Shown: positions 1 through 12,077, numbered from the stretch's first letter. The stretch is DNA of 64,000 nt from Desulforamulus hydrothermalis Lam5 = DSM 18033 (GCF_000315365.1 NZ_CAOS01000010.1:1-64000); one strand, 5' to 3'. The notes: generated from the letters alone by a model not told the origin. Numbers and translations: made by a program.

Positions 1-162
1 AATAGCACTTTGTTAACCTTAAGTCAATTACTTTTTGACCGGTTTGTTTGGTTTTTAATCTCAGTGCTGCCAGTAAGGTTGCCGCATCGGCGTAAATTAA
101 TATATCACATAATTTTGTCCTGTGTCAATGTGAATTTTATTACTAAGTGAGTTTAAAATAAT

Positions 163-382
163 TGTCTACAAGAAAAGTTTAGGTGGTATTATGATCCCCT
201 GCCGGCATTTATTGAAGCACCGGTCACAGCACTTGCCGGTTGGCGCCCACAAAGCGTGGGCGCCGGCCGAACCGGGCCGGGAAGGAACGCTTCCGGCGAC
301 TCTAATTACCACTGAAACAAATCATGGTGCCGGTGCGTAGACCCAAGCTGCAAGAGATTATATACCACCCTAACAGTGTTGT
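163..382 (+). repeat. Dispersed palindromic repeat, copy 1 (diverged)
   Basis: A diverged member of the dispersed repeat family. It opens with TGTCTACA, then has the family blocks GGTGGTATTATGATCCCCTG, GAAGCACCGGTCACAGCACT and the apical stem GGCGCCCAC/GTGGGCGCC, and closes with GGTGCGTAGAC and a degraded ACCACC end. The remaining 409 bases left of the gyrA stop hold no convincing gene. No flanking duplication is evident. Confidence 0.75.
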
Positions 383-409
383 TTTTATTTCACAATGTTA
401 CCCTTATTG

Positions 410-2848
410 CTACTGTTCGCTGTCTTCTTTAACCACCCGGGCAATGGCCACGATGCGGTCGTTTTCTGCGGTTTTCATGAGGGTCACTCCCTGGGTATTG
501 CGGCTCATAGAGGAAACATCCCGGGCCGGTAATCTGATGATAATTCCTTCGGCACTGATCATCATGATCTCATCTTCTTCTTTAACTACCTGTACGCCCA
601 CCACAGGCCCGTTTCTTTTGGTTGTCTTGATATTAATAATCCCTTTACCGCCGCGGGACTGGGACCGGTATTCGCTGAGGGGGGTTCGTTTGCCGTAACC
701 GTTGGCAGTTACCGTCAACAGGTCAGCGCCTTCTTTTACCACATCCATGTTAACCACAAAGTCATTGTCTGACAGGGTAATACCCTTAACACCCCTGGCG
801 GCCCGCCCCATAGGTCTTACGTCATCTTCAGAAAAACGGATGGCGGTTCCCTCCTGGGTGCCCAGAATAATTTCTTCCTTGCCATAGGTTAATTCCACCG
901 CTACCAGTTTATCCTCTTGATCCAAAGTGATGGCGATTATGCCGTCCCGGCGGGAAGAATTATATTCCGTAAGGGGTGTTTTTTTAACGGTGCCGTTTTT
1001 GGTAGCCATGAATAAGAAAGCGTCTTCAGCAAATTCTTTAATAGGTATCACGGTAGATACATATTCGTCATGATCAAAGTTTAATAAATTAATAATGGGC
1101 GTTCCCTTGGCGGTTCGGGATGCTTCCGGCACTTCGTGCACCTTTAAGCGATACACCTTGCCTTTATTGGTGAAGAACAAGAGAAAATGGTGCGTTGAGG
1201 CAATAAACAGATGCCTAACAAAATCTTCTTCTTTGGTGCCCATGGCGGTAATCCCCTTGCCGCCCCGGCGCTGGCTGCGGTAAGTATCCAGGGAAATTCG
1301 CTTAATATAACCTTGATTGGTAAGGGTTACCACCATATCTTCTTCATCAATAAGGTCTTCAATATCAAATTCGCCGGCAGCCTCATTGGTAATAACCGTT
1401 CGGCGGGGGTCGGCAAATTTTTCTTTCACTTGCAGCAGCTCATCTTTAATAATGCCCAGTACTTTTTTCTCATCTGCCAGCACCGAGCGCAAGTAATCAA
1501 TTTTTTGCAGCAGCTCTTTATACTCTGCCTCTAATTTTTCCACTTCCAAGGCAGTAAGACTGCGCAGGCGCATTTCGACAATGGCTTCAGCCTGCACCTG
1601 GGTCAGGTTAAATTTGTTTACCAGGCCCTTTTTTGCTTCTTCGGTATTTTTTGATTCCCGGATGGTTTTAATAACCTCATCCAGGTTGGCCAGTGCAATG
1701 CGCAAGCCCTCTACAATGTGTGCCCTGGCTTCGGCCTTTTTAAGCTCATATTTGGTCCGGCGGGTGATTACATCCTTTTGGTGTTCCAGATAATGAAAAA
1801 TCAGCTGCGCCAGATTTAATACTTTGGGCTCGTTGTTAACCAGAGCCAGCATGATGATGCCGAAGCTTTCTTGCATTTGGGTATGCTTGTATAAAAGGTT
1901 AAGAATTACATTGGGATTGGCGTCTTTTTTCAATTCAATGACAATGCGCATACCCCGGCGGTCAGACTCATCACGCAGGTCGGAAATGCCTTCAATTTTT
2001 TTATCTCTGACCAGCTCAGCAATTTTTTCGATTAGCCTGGCTTTGTTTACCTGGTAAGGAATTTCATGCACAATGATAACCGGCCTGCCGTTGGCCTTTT
2101 GTTCAATAGTGGCCTGGGCCCGGATTTTAATGGTGCCCCGGCCGGTGCGGTAAGCCTGGCGGATGCCTTCCCGTCCCATTATTTTTGCTCCGGTGGGAAA
2201 GTCAGGCCCTTTAATTACCTTCATCAGCTGATCGGAGGTAACTTGCGGGTTATCAATCATCATTAAAATACCGTCAATAACTTCGCCCAGGTTGTGAGGA
2301 GGTATATTGGTGGCCATCCCCACCGCAATACCGGAAGAACCGTTAATTAACAGGTTGGGAATTTTCGAGGGGAGAATAACAGGTTCTTCGGTACGGTTAT
2401 CATAGTTGGGAGCAAAGTCGACAGTTTCTTTATCAATATCAGCCAGCATTTCCATGGTTATCTTGGCCATGCGGGCTTCAGTATAACGCATGGCCGCCGG
2501 CGGGTCACCGTCAACCGAACCAAAGTTGCCATGACCTTGAATTAAAGGATACCGGCTGGCAAAATCCTGGGCCAACCTCACCATGGCATCATAAATAGCC
2601 ATATCGCCATGAGGGTGAAAATCCTGCATTACCTTACCAACTATCCCGGCACTCTTACGATATGGCTTGTCCGGGGTTAACCCCAATTCATGGAGGGAAT
2701 AAAGAATTCGTCTGTGAACAGGCTTGAGGCCATCCCGCACATCCGGTAAAGCCCTGCCTATAATTACGCTCATAGCGTAATCAAGGTAGGAATTTTTCAT
2801 TTCGTTGTTAATGTCCAGAGGGATAACCTTACCAGTTTGGGGAGCCAT
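410..2848 (-). CDS. gyrA: DNA gyrase subunit A
   Basis: An 812-residue GyrA, the breakage-reunion subunit that introduces negative supercoils together with GyrB. The N-terminal winged-helix region carries the catalytic tyrosine in [10 protein letters not shown] (Tyr122). The GyrA box QRRGGKG lies near residue 530, at the start of the beta-pinwheel C-terminal domain that wraps DNA. Length is normal for Firmicutes. It is the last gene of the leftward dnaA-dnaN-yaaA-recF-remB-gyrB-gyrA series, 89 bp after gyrB. Oddity: the position equivalent to quinolone-contacting Ser83 is methionine ([10 protein letters not shown]). Confidence 0.98.
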   Translation of the reverse strand: MAPQTGKVIPLDINNEMKNSYLDYAMSVIIGRALPDVRDGLKPVHRRILYSLHELGLTPDKPYRKSAGIVGKVMQDFHPHGDMAIYDAMVRLAQDFASRYPLIQGHGNFGSVDGDPPAAMRYTEARMAKITMEMLADIDKETVDFAPNYDNRTEEPVILPSKIPNLLINGSSGIAVGMATNIPPHNLGEVIDGILMMIDNPQVTSDQLMKVIKGPDFPTGAKIMGREGIRQAYRTGRGTIKIRAQATIEQKANGRPVIIVHEIPYQVNKARLIEKIAELVRDKKIEGISDLRDESDRRGMRIVIELKKDANPNVILNLLYKHTQMQESFGIIMLALVNNEPKVLNLAQLIFHYLEHQKDVITRRTKYELKKAEARAHIVEGLRIALANLDEVIKTIRESKNTEEAKKGLVNKFNLTQVQAEAIVEMRLRSLTALEVEKLEAEYKELLQKIDYLRSVLADEKKVLGIIKDELLQVKEKFADPRRTVITNEAAGEFDIEDLIDEEDMVVTLTNQGYIKRISLDTYRSQRRGGKGITAMGTKEEDFVRHLFIASTHHFLLFFTNKGKVYRLKVHEVPEASRTAKGTPIINLLNFDHDEYVSTVIPIKEFAEDAFLFMATKNGTVKKTPLTEYNSSRRDGIIAITLDQEDKLVAVELTYGKEEIILGTQEGTAIRFSEDDVRPMGRAARGVKGITLSDNDFVVNMDVVKEGADLLTVTANGYGKRTPLSEYRSQSRGGKGIINIKTTKRNGPVVGVQVVKEEDEIMMISAEGIIIRLPARDVSSMSRNTQGVTLMKTAENDRIVAIARVVKEDSEQ

Positions 2849-2937
2849 TTTTTATACCTCCGAAATAGTAAACGTTTAGTAAATTAAAAGGGCAAAACGC
2901 CGGCCTGGTCAGGCTGTTGGCGCAAATTATTTATATT

Positions 2938-4872
<1,935 letters not shown>

Positions 4873-5008
4873 TTACATTGACTCCATATTATACCATAAT
4901 TAGTATTCCCTATTCAAGGATATACATTAACAGAAAAATTACAACAAATTATGTTATTGGTTAGTCTAAAAGAAATGGCACCCACAGAGCATGGGCGCCC
5001 ACAGACTG

Positions 5009-5258
5009 TAGACAAATGTCGTAAGACAGTGAGGTGGTCTTATGATCCCCTGTCGGCGACTTGTCGAAGCACCGGTCACAGCACTTGATGAGCGTAAGGA
5101 GCCATGGGGGGGCGCCCACAGGATGTGGGCGCCAGCCGAACCGGGCCAGGATGGCCCGTTTGAGGCGACCCCAAGGGCGACCGGAGCGAATCACAGTGCT
5201 GTCGGTGCGTAGACCGGAGCCAAAGGGGATCATAAACCACCGCTAATGTTTGTCGACA
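5009..5258 (+). repeat. Dispersed palindromic repeat, copy 2
   Basis: A full-length (250 bp) copy between remB and gyrB, bounded by TGTAGACA and TGTCGACA. It contains all family blocks: GAGGTGGTCTTATGATCCCC, GACTTGTCGAAGCACCGGTC, the apical hairpin GGCGCCCAC/GTGGGCGCC, a CGGGCC/GGCCCG stem, and the closing block CCAAAGGGGATCATAAACC. The two ends pair to form one long imperfect hairpin. Related hairpins flank it at 4976-5005 and 5264-5292. Confidence 0.9.
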
Positions 5259-5263
5259 TGCCG

Positions 5264-5292
5264 GTGGCGCCCACGCGCTCTGTGGGCGCCAC
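5264..5292. terminator. GC-rich hairpin flanking repeat copy 2
   Basis: A stem GTGGCGCCCAC/GTGGGCGCCAC followed on the plus strand by TTTAATAAT. A related, less perfect hairpin lies on the other side of the repeat (4976-5005). The arm sequence resembles the repeat's own apical stem, so this may be part of an older repeat copy rather than an independent terminator. Confidence 0.45.
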
Positions 5293-5336
5293 TTTAATAA
5301 TGACCGGAGTTTAAGTAAATTACCGGCAACCTTTGT

Positions 5337-5600
5337 TTAAGCCTCATCTTCTGTATTGTCCGTGATGTTGTCTGATCTCTTTTTTAAAGTAGTGCAAGAA
5401 ATTGGCGAAACAAATATCTCCTTACTGGTAATCACAAAAGACTTCTCTTTTTCCTGGTTGGACACCGGTTGGATAAACCCTTCATCTTTGGCAATCTCAA
5501 TGAATTCCCTGGTAATGGCTGAATTTTTTGTCCGGGCATCCAAGATGGCAATAATATCTTTTTTTAACACTACCACATCCCCGCCTAAATGCAAAAACAC
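5337..5600 (-). CDS. remB: RemB/DUF370-family regulatory protein
   Basis: An 87-residue protein beginning FLHLGGDVVVLKKDIIAILD, the hallmark of the RemB (YaaB, DUF370) family found between recF and gyrB in many Firmicutes. In Bacillus the related Rem proteins regulate biofilm-matrix genes; the role here is inferred from family only. It starts with GTG overlapping the recF stop by one base (TAGTG), preceded by AGGAGG at good spacing, which indicates translational coupling. The charged C-terminus is not conserved in the family. Confidence 0.88.
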   Translation of the reverse strand: MFLHLGGDVVVLKKDIIAILDARTKNSAITREFIEIAKDEGFIQPVSNQEKEKSFVITSKEIFVSPISCTTLKKRSDNITDNTEDEA

Positions 5601-6715
5601 TATAATTCCTCCTTTTTCGTGAGAGAGCCGTCATTTACCTGCCAAAGGGCACCGGCTCCCCCGATGGTTTTTTCTATATTGCCCGTAAAACTGGTGGTAA
5701 TAAAAGTTTGCACCCGGTTAAGCACCCGCTGTAAAAGCATTGTTTGCCGCCGGCGGTCCAGTTCAAACAATACATCATCCAGCAGCAGTAACGGATAATG
5801 GCCATATTCTTTAAACCATAACTCCAACTGGGACAATTTAAAAGACAAGGTAACCGTACGCTGCTGCCCTTGCGAACCAAATACTCTGGCTTCCGTACCG
5901 TTAATTAAAACCGCCAGGTCATCACGGTGGGGTCCCAACAGGGTCTGGCATCTTTGAATTTCTGACTGCCGCACCCTCTGGGAAGCCGCTGCAAATATTT
6001 GATATATCTGCGCTTCCTGTAAGCCCGGCTCCAACACCAGCGAGGAAAGATATTTTGCTTGCAGCTCCTCGTTGCCCCCGGTTAGTTCATGATGAATACG
6101 GCGGGCAATGGGAATTAATTTGCTTAATACCTGCAGACGCAGGTAAATTAACCGGGCACCATACCTGAACAGTTGCTCATCCCATATTTCCAACATATCC
6201 CGGCTGGCCCGCCGGTCTCTGATTTCCTTCAGCAGAGTGTTTCTCTGGGTTAAAACCCTGGCATACTGCCGCCAGGTGCCGCTGTAGGAAGGGCTTAAAG
6301 GCCCTACGTCGTAATCTAAAAAACGCCTTCTTTCCTGCGGCGAGCCTTTTACTAAAGATAAATCCTCCGGACAAAATAAAATAACGCCCAGGTAATCTAA
6401 CCGGTTGCGAGGTGTTTCTGAACCGTTAACCAGTAACTTTTTGTTACCTTCCTTAATTTTCCATTCAATTGTTAAATGCCGATCCTGATAGACCACTTTG
6501 GTTTGCAGCCAGGTTTGCTCGGTTTGCCAGCGTATAATGTCCTTATCTCTTTCGGCCCGGAAAGAACGCCCCCGCAGACTGTAATAAACAGCTTCCAGTA
6601 AATTGGTTTTACCCTGGGCATTGGGGCCGGTAATTAAATTAACTGCCGGGTGGGGCTGCCATACCTGTTCTTTGTAATTGCGGAAATTCCTTAGTGTAAC
6701 ACTGGATACCAGCAA
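5600..6715 (-). CDS. recF: DNA replication and repair protein RecF
   Basis: A 371-residue SMC-like ATPase of the RecFOR pathway, which loads RecA at single-strand gaps. The Walker A GPNAQGKTNLL lies at residues 30-40, the signature-like SQGQQRTVTLSFKL and LGPHRDDL motifs follow, and the Walker B LLLLDDVLFELD is near the C-terminus. Length is normal. It follows yaaA and is coupled to remB through a one-base stop/start overlap. Confidence 0.97.
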   Translation of the reverse strand: MLVSSVTLRNFRNYKEQVWQPHPAVNLITGPNAQGKTNLLEAVYYSLRGRSFRAERDKDIIRWQTEQTWLQTKVVYQDRHLTIEWKIKEGNKKLLVNGSETPRNRLDYLGVILFCPEDLSLVKGSPQERRRFLDYDVGPLSPSYSGTWRQYARVLTQRNTLLKEIRDRRASRDMLEIWDEQLFRYGARLIYLRLQVLSKLIPIARRIHHELTGGNEELQAKYLSSLVLEPGLQEAQIYQIFAAASQRVRQSEIQRCQTLLGPHRDDLAVLINGTEARVFGSQGQQRTVTLSFKLSQLELWFKEYGHYPLLLLDDVLFELDRRRQTMLLQRVLNRVQTFITTSFTGNIEKTIGGAGALWQVNDGSLTKKEEL

Positions 6716-6725
6716 GGTTTCACCT

Positions 6726-6938
6726 TCACATCACAACCATAAAACTTCCCGCGCCGGCCACTTCTACCGTATCGTTGGCTTTAAGTTTTTTACCCCGCCG
6801 GGTTTCAGTAACTCCGTTTACTTTTACCTGACCTGACTGAATCAGTATTTTGCTTTGACCGCCTGTATCAGTTATGTTAGCCCACTTTAAAAATTGATCC
6901 AGTCTTATTTCAGTGTTAACTTTTATTTTTTGGGTCAT
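6726..6938 (-). CDS. yaaA: S4-domain RNA-binding protein YaaA
   Basis: A 70-residue protein consisting of one S4 RNA-binding domain (IRLDQFLKWANI, SGQVKVNGVTETRRGKKL). This small protein sits between dnaN and recF across Firmicutes and is thought to act in ribosome or RNA metabolism. It lies 13 bp after dnaN and 10 bp before recF, so it belongs to the same operon. The exact role is not known from sequence. Confidence 0.92.
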   Translation of the reverse strand: MTQKIKVNTEIRLDQFLKWANITDTGGQSKILIQSGQVKVNGVTETRRGKKLKANDTVEVAGAGSFMVVM

Positions 6939-6951
6939 GGGCTGTCTCTCC

Positions 6952-8049
6952 TTAAATAGTGCGCATCGGTAAAATCAGCGAGAGGTAATCTTCGCCTTCC
7001 ACCGGCCGTAAAATACCGGGGCTCAAGGGGCCGGATAAATCCAAGTAAATGTTGTCACTGCCGCAAGCCCGCAGGGCATCAATCAAATAATTGGCATTAA
7101 AGGCAATTTGCATGGGTTCCCCTTGCAAATATACCGCAATTTCTTCGTGGATTCTGCCCACTTCGGTATTGGCGGTAATAATAATTTTATCTTGTTCGAT
7201 ATGTAAACGAATTATTTGTGTACCTACTCTGGCCAATAAAGAGGCCCGTTCGACAGATTCCAGCAGTTCTTTCGTCTTAACCCGTATTCTGGTTTTATAG
7301 CTTTGCGGTATAACCTGCCGGTAATTGGGAAACTGCCCTTCAATTAACCGGGAAACCAGCACGGTATCTTCCATGCCAAAGATAACTGTATTTTCTGCCA
7401 GGGAAATAGTAACCTCTTGATCAGCAGCACCAATTACCCTGGCCAATTCATTTAATGTTTTGCCAGGGATAATCATGCTCACATCTGATATCTCGGTATT
7501 AATTTTAACATCCCGCAGGGCCAAGCGGTGAGTATCGGTAGCCACCAGGCGCAAGTTTCCTTCGCTCAATTCCATCAGTACACCGGTAAAGACAGGACGG
7601 GTTTCCTCTGTGGAAGTTGCAAAAAGAATTTGCCGCAGGTATTCTTTTAAATCCTCTTCGGGTATAGTGATGGAAGTTTTTCCTTGTTGCTTAGGGAAAA
7701 CAGGAAATTCCTCATCGTGAAAACCGTTTATGGAAATTTCGGATTGGCCGTACCGTATGACAACATTGGTACCCTGACCGGTTTCAATTTGTATGGGTGC
7801 GTCCGGCAATCTTCTGACAATCTCACCCAGATACTTGGCAGGCAACACGATGGAACCAGCTTCTTGCACCGTGCAAGGAACGGTGCATTGAATACCCATT
7901 TCCATATCGGTGGCTTGAAACTCCAGGTAATGATCCCGGGCGGTAATAAGTATGCCGGCTAAAACAGGCATGGTGTTTTTCGCAGAAACGGCCCGCTGGG
8001 CGGTGGTAACACCCTGGACCAGGTTCTGACGGGTACAGATTACTTTCAT
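6952..8049 (-). CDS. dnaN: DNA polymerase III beta subunit (sliding clamp)
   Basis: A 365-residue beta clamp that encircles DNA and tethers polymerase III. The three-domain fold is recognisable from VLAGILITA and LEFQATDMEMGI in domain 1, LRLVATDTHRLALRD in domain 2 and the C-terminal YLSLILPMRTI ending. Length is normal. It follows dnaA after a 230-bp spacer that carries DnaA-box-like sequences. Confidence 0.97.
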   Translation of the reverse strand: MKVICTRQNLVQGVTTAQRAVSAKNTMPVLAGILITARDHYLEFQATDMEMGIQCTVPCTVQEAGSIVLPAKYLGEIVRRLPDAPIQIETGQGTNVVIRYGQSEISINGFHDEEFPVFPKQQGKTSITIPEEDLKEYLRQILFATSTEETRPVFTGVLMELSEGNLRLVATDTHRLALRDVKINTEISDVSMIIPGKTLNELARVIGAADQEVTISLAENTVIFGMEDTVLVSRLIEGQFPNYRQVIPQSYKTRIRVKTKELLESVERASLLARVGTQIIRLHIEQDKIIITANTEVGRIHEEIAVYLQGEPMQIAFNANYLIDALRACGSDNIYLDLSGPLSPGILRPVEGEDYLSLILPMRTI

Positions 8050-8279
8050 AGTCCTCCCCCGTTATTTTTATTTTTATTATAAATATAAATTAAAGCTAGT
8101 AGTAGTAATAATACCTGTGAGTTTGTGTGTAAGGCGCTTCAAACCATGCTGTAACTGGCTTGAGGGCTGTAGTAAAGCTGTGGAAAAAGAATCTAAAACT
8201 TATTCACAGACTTAACCTTAAAAATGATGCCTTTTACCTGACAGCGGTTGTTAACAAACTTGTCCACTGCATATTCACA
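8050..8279. other. dnaA-dnaN spacer with DnaA-box-like sites
   Basis: An AT-rich spacer. Candidate boxes include TTATTCACA at 8200-8208 and the reverse-strand TGTGGAAAA at 8179-8187, with more degenerate TTCACA-type sites up to 8279. In Firmicutes with a bipartite origin, the dnaA-dnaN spacer holds one of the two DnaA-box clusters. The boxes here are weaker than those on the rpmH side. Confidence 0.55.
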
Positions 8280-9605
8280 TTATTCACTGATACGTTTTTT
8301 TAATTCTTTGATGGTTTCCTGCAGTACCGGGTCGCCGGGCAGGTCAGCCACAATTTTTTCGCAGGCGTGCAGTACGGTGGTATGGTCCCGGCCGCCGAAT
8401 TCATCACCGATCTTGGGCAGGGATAAGTCGGTTAATTCCCGGGTGAGATACATGGCTACTTGTCTGGGAAAAGCCACTGACCGGGTTCTTTTTTTAGCTT
8501 TTAAATCATCAATACGCAAGCCGTAAAAATCAGCCACGCATTGCATAATTAATGACACCGTAATTACTTTCGGCTTACTGGGTGAAATAACATCCTTTAA
8601 CACTTCTGCCGCCAAATGGGGAGTGGCTTCTCTTTTTTCTAAGGAAGAAAAAGCGCTGACCCGGATTAAAGCGCCTTCCAGTTCCCGAATGTTGGAATGA
8701 ATTTTGTCGGCAATAAAAGCAATAGTCTCGTCAGGTATATTGGAAATACCTTCTAATTGAGCTTTCTTCCTTAAAATAGCTACCCTTGTTTCATAATCAG
8801 GCGGCTGTATATCAGTAATTAATCCCCACTCAAAACGGGAGCGCAGCCTGTCTTCCAGGGTAGCAATTTCTTTGGGCGGGCGATCGCTGGAAATAATAAT
8901 TTGTTTATTGGCTTCATACAGGGTATTAAATGTATGGAAAAATTCTTCCTGGGTTCGTTCTTTCTTCTCCAAAAATTGAATGTCGTCAATTAAAAGAATA
9001 TCCATGCTGCGATATTTATTGCGGAATTCTACCGTTTGATCATCCCGAATGGAGTTAATCAATTCATTGGTAAATTTTTCTGAGGTAACATAGGCAACCT
9101 TTAAACGAGGATTGTTTTCTAATATATAATGGCCAATGGCATGCATCAGGTGGGTTTTGCCTAAACCAACCCCGCCATAAATAAATAAAGGGTTATAGGC
9201 TTTGGCCGGTGATTCCGCCACCGCCAGGGAAGCCGCATGGGCAAAGCGGTTGCTGTTGCCGATGACAAAGGTGTCAAAGGTATATCTGGGATTAAGAATA
9301 TTAATATAAGTATCTTCCTGTAATCTTTCCTTTGGTTTAGGTTGGTCAACTTCTTGACCTGCCAGAATAAATTGCAAAGATATTTCCCGGTGCAGAATTG
9401 ATTCGTAAGCCTGTTTAATCAGCGGTGCGTAGCGGTCAGCCAGCCAGCCTTTGGAAAAGTGATCAGGGACTTCTATAATAATCGTATTGTCATAGTGAGC
9501 CACCGGCTTACAACGGGCGAGCCAGGTTTCAAAGGAATGTTTGTTTACCTGTTTTTCCAAGCGGATTAAAACCTGTTCCCACCTGGCCAGAATATCGCTT
9601 TGCAT
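8280..9605 (-). CDS. dnaA: Chromosomal replication initiator DnaA
   Basis: A 441-residue DnaA, the AAA+ initiator that binds DnaA boxes and melts the origin. Domain I starts [20 protein letters not shown]. The AAA+ core has Walker [17 protein letters not shown] and Walker [14 protein letters not shown]. Domain IV has the DNA-binding signature [19 protein letters not shown]. Length is normal. It is divergently oriented from rpmH, with the main DnaA-box cluster between them. Confidence 0.98.
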   Translation of the reverse strand: MQSDILARWEQVLIRLEKQVNKHSFETWLARCKPVAHYDNTIIIEVPDHFSKGWLADRYAPLIKQAYESILHREISLQFILAGQEVDQPKPKERLQEDTYINILNPRYTFDTFVIGNSNRFAHAASLAVAESPAKAYNPLFIYGGVGLGKTHLMHAIGHYILENNPRLKVAYVTSEKFTNELINSIRDDQTVEFRNKYRSMDILLIDDIQFLEKKERTQEEFFHTFNTLYEANKQIIISSDRPPKEIATLEDRLRSRFEWGLITDIQPPDYETRVAILRKKAQLEGISNIPDETIAFIADKIHSNIRELEGALIRVSAFSSLEKREATPHLAAEVLKDVISPSKPKVITVSLIMQCVADFYGLRIDDLKAKKRTRSVAFPRQVAMYLTRELTDLSLPKIGDEFGGRDHTTVLHACEKIVADLPGDPVLQETIKELKKRISE

Positions 9606-9984
9606 ATGCTTTTTAAAACCCCCTGAACTGTAAATTGCTAAAAAAATCCCTTAATTTAACTAAGGGAGTGCGGTAAACAAATGCGGTTATGTTTAGAGAT
9701 AAAACCTTAAAAATCAACAAAGTTGTTCACAATTTTATCCACAACCTGTGCAAAACTTGGATAATTAAAATTATCCACAAGTGTAAATCAATAATACCAA
9801 AACTTCCAAGAGTTATCAACAAAGAAATGATATTCACAGCTGGTATGGATAGCTAGGTAAACTAATAATTTCAAAAAACCATATATCTTGACTAAGAGCG
9901 TTAATTTTAATATAATTTTCAGTGACTGTCTGGTATTTCCATCTTTTTTTATATACTGATCTTGCTGAAGGAGGTGTATATCGT
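9606..9984. other. Probable replication origin (oriC)
   Basis: An AT-rich dnaA-rpmH intergenic region. Perfect consensus DnaA boxes TTATCCACA lie at 9735-9743 and 9771-9779, a one-mismatch box TTATCAACA at 9813-9821, and a weaker TTGTTCACA at 9723-9731. A small inverted repeat (CCCTTA/TAAGGG) lies near 9647-9665. The AT-richest part, 9850-9930, is the likely unwinding region. Gene polarity switches here from minus to plus, as expected at oriC. Confidence 0.85.
9888..9916 (+). promoter_or_regulatory. Sigma-A-type promoter for rpmH-rnpA
   Basis: TTGACT (-35, 9888-9893) and a perfect TATAAT (-10, 9911-9916) separated by 17 bp, about 70 bp before rpmH. It probably drives the rpmH-rnpA-yidD-yidC-jag series. 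Confidence 0.8.
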
Positions 9985-10119
9985 TTGAAGCGCACATTTC
10001 AGCCAAAGAACCGCCGGCATAAAAAGGTACACGGTTTTTTAAAGAGAATGTCTACTAAATCGGGCCGCAACGTACTAAAAAGAAGACGCTTAAAAGGTAG
10101 AAAACGTTTGACTGCATAA
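9985..10119 (+). CDS. rpmH: 50S ribosomal protein L34
   Basis: A 44-residue, very basic L34 ([20 protein letters not shown]). The TTG at 9985 is chosen as the start because GGAGGTG lies about 8 bp upstream and it gives the exact family length; the longer in-frame ATG at 9922 lies beyond the promoter and would add non-homologous residues. It is the first gene rightward of the origin. Confidence 0.96.
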   Translation: MKRTFQPKNRRHKKVHGFLKRMSTKSGRNVLKRRRLKGRKRLTA

Positions 10120-10140
10120 GGCCGCTTTGGGTGGCCTTTT
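10118..10140 (+). terminator. Short hairpin after rpmH
   Basis: AAGGCC and GGCCTTTT pair around a 9-base loop directly overlapping the rpmH stop, followed by T-rich sequence. It is probably a partial terminator or processing hairpin that reduces read-through into rnpA. Confidence 0.6.
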
Positions 10141-10208
10141 CCTAATTTGTATAACTTTTCGTTGCTTTGGATAAGATATCCAATAAAAACCTTTATTAGG
10201 AAGACTCT

Positions 10209-10550
10209 ATGGAAAAGTTTATATCTTTAAAGAAGAATTCTGATTTTCAAACTGTTTACCGTCATGGAATGTCAGCAGCAAACCGTTATCTGGTGTTATA
10301 TCAATTTCCTAATAAGGGTTGTGGTCGCAGGTTTGGTTTTTCCATCAGTAAAAAAGTTGGTAAAGCTGTTTGCCGTAACCGTTTGCGTCGTATTTTAAAG
10401 GAAATCTGCAGGCTTAATTTAGAGCGTTTTCCTGATCGACACGATTTTGTATTTATTGTTCGGCAGGCTGCCTCTGATCAGAACTATCATCAAATGGAAA
10501 AACATGTGTGGCATGTTCTGGGTAAACTTAATCATCAGGAGAGGGAATAA
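10209..10550 (+). CDS. rnpA: Ribonuclease P protein component
   Basis: A 113-residue RnpA that binds RNase P RNA for tRNA 5'-end maturation. It has the RNR signature [18 protein letters not shown] around residues 48-66 and the phenylalanine-rich substrate cleft FGFSISKK. The start ATG is preceded by AGGAAG. Its stop overlaps the yidD start (TAATG). Confidence 0.96.
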   Translation: MEKFISLKKNSDFQTVYRHGMSAANRYLVLYQFPNKGCGRRFGFSISKKVGKAVCRNRLRRILKEICRLNLERFPDRHDFVFIVRQAASDQNYHQMEKHVWHVLGKLNHQERE

Positions 10551-10756
10551 TGCGGCAGGTTGTTTTGCTTGGCCTCATGTTTTATCAAAAGTTTATTTCT
10601 CCTTTAAAGCCGCCTACTTGCCGGTTTTACCCTACATGTTCTGAATATTCGATACAAGCTGTCAAAAAGTACGGAGTGGTCAAGGGGCTGTGGTTAACTG
10701 TAAAAAGATTGGCTAAATGCCATCCCTTCCACCCGGGCGGATATGACCCCGTTTAA
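10550..10756 (+). CDS. yidD: Membrane protein insertion efficiency factor YidD
   Basis: A 68-residue YidD with the conserved [14 protein letters not shown] and [12 protein letters not shown] blocks and three cysteines. It is a membrane-associated helper of YidC-dependent insertion. It overlaps the rnpA stop by one base and precedes yidC, the usual rnpA-yidD-yidC arrangement. Confidence 0.95.
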   Translation: MRQVVLLGLMFYQKFISPLKPPTCRFYPTCSEYSIQAVKKYGVVKGLWLTVKRLAKCHPFHPGGYDPV

Positions 10757-10789
10757 ATTTAACCGGGGCTTTTAAGGAGGTAACGACTA

Positions 10790-11482
10790 TTGTTTGGATG
10801 GTTTGATGCCATTGTTAACGGCATGACTGCATTGATGAACTGGTTGTATGAACTCACTGTCAATATTGGTGTGCCAAGCTATGCCCTTGCCATTATATTA
10901 TTGACTGTGATCATTAAAGTGGCATTGTACCCCCTTTCTAAAAAACAGATGCACTCAATGGTAATGATGCAGAAACTGGCCCCTGAAATTAAGGCCATTC
11001 AGGATAAGTATAAAAACAAAGACCCGCAAATGATGCAGCAAAAAATTATGGAGCTATATAAAGAGCACAACGTCAACCCAATGGCCGGTTGCTTGCCTTT
11101 GTTGGTGCAAATGCCAATTTTGATTGCCCTTTACCGGGCCCTGTACGCATTCCCCTTTAAGAACCCTGATCATGCACACTTTTTTTGGGTAACATCTCTA
11201 AGCCAAAAAGATCCTTATTTTATTTTGCCCATATTGGCAGCAGTCACCACTTATTTACAGTCAAAACTGACCACCAATACCCAAGACCAAACCCAGAGAA
11301 CTATGCTGTATATGATGCCTTTATTAATCGGTTGGATTGCCAGCACGGTACCGGCAGGTTTGGCATTATACTGGGTAGTATTTAATATTGTAGGAACAAT
11401 TCAACAGTGGTTTATTAATAAAGAGACCCTGCAGCTTAAAGAGGGGGTAACCGGAGTTGAAGGTAGTAGAAAAGGTCGGTAA
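10790..11482 (+). CDS. yidC: Membrane protein insertase YidC/SpoIIIJ
   Basis: A 230-residue short-form YidC (Oxa1 family) that inserts and folds membrane proteins. Hydrophobic segments around residues 25-45 and 95-115 and near the C-terminus, plus the conserved NPMAGCLPLLVQMPILIALY stretch, identify it. It starts at TTG after AAGGAGG. No lipobox cysteine is seen at the N-terminus, unlike Bacillus SpoIIIJ. It overlaps jag by 26 bp. Confidence 0.95.
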   Translation: MFGWFDAIVNGMTALMNWLYELTVNIGVPSYALAIILLTVIIKVALYPLSKKQMHSMVMMQKLAPEIKAIQDKYKNKDPQMMQQKIMELYKEHNVNPMAGCLPLLVQMPILIALYRALYAFPFKNPDHAHFFWVTSLSQKDPYFILPILAAVTTYLQSKLTTNTQDQTQRTMLYMMPLLIGWIASTVPAGLALYWVVFNIVGTIQQWFINKETLQLKEGVTGVEGSRKGR

Positions 11483-12077
11483 GACCATTGATGAAGCCAT
11501 TGAGCATGGCCTGCAGGAATTCGGGGTATTGCGGGACGAAGTTATTATTGAAGTATTGGAAGAACCTTCTAAGGGTTTATTCGGTATTATTGGTTCTCGT
11601 CCTGCCCGGGTAAGATTAACCTTGAAGGACAACCCTGCCAGGAGAACAGACCGGTTGTTAAAAGATATTTTTCGGGCCATGGAAATTCCCGTGGAGATGG
11701 ATATTCAGGAAAGGGAGCAGGTATTGCAGGTTAGTTTACAGGGGCCGGATTTGGGCGTATTAATCGGACGCCGGGGTGAAACACTGGATGCTTTGCAATA
11801 CCTGGTTAATCTGGCTGTTAACAAAAACCAAGAACAAAAACGGAAAGTTATTTTGGATGTTGAAGGCTACCGCCGGCGTCGCGAGGAAACTCTGCAAAAA
11901 CTGGCTATGCGGCTGGCTGATAAGGCAAAAATGCGGGGCCGCAGTGTTGTACTGGAGCCTATGAATTCCCAAGAACGAAGGATAATTCATACCGCCCTGC
12001 AGGGACGGGATGATATTTATACTTTCAGTGAAGGTGAAGAGCCCTTTAGAAAAATTATAATTTCGCCAAAAAAATAA
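11457..12077 (+). CDS. jag: RNA-binding protein Jag (KhpB/EloR)
   Basis: A 206-residue protein with an N-terminal Jag domain (KGLFGIIGSRPARVRL near residue 45), a KH domain (VLIGRRGETLDALQYLVN near residue 100) and a C-terminal R3H domain (MNSQERRIIHTALQGR). The family binds RNA and influences cell elongation and sporulation. The TTG start lies inside the yidC 3' end, so translation is probably coupled. Confidence 0.93.
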   Translation: MKVVEKVGKTIDEAIEHGLQEFGVLRDEVIIEVLEEPSKGLFGIIGSRPARVRLTLKDNPARRTDRLLKDIFRAMEIPVEMDIQEREQVLQVSLQGPDLGVLIGRRGETLDALQYLVNLAVNKNQEQKRKVILDVEGYRRRREETLQKLAMRLADKAKMRGRSVVLEPMNSQERRIIHTALQGRDDIYTFSEGEEPFRKIIISPKK

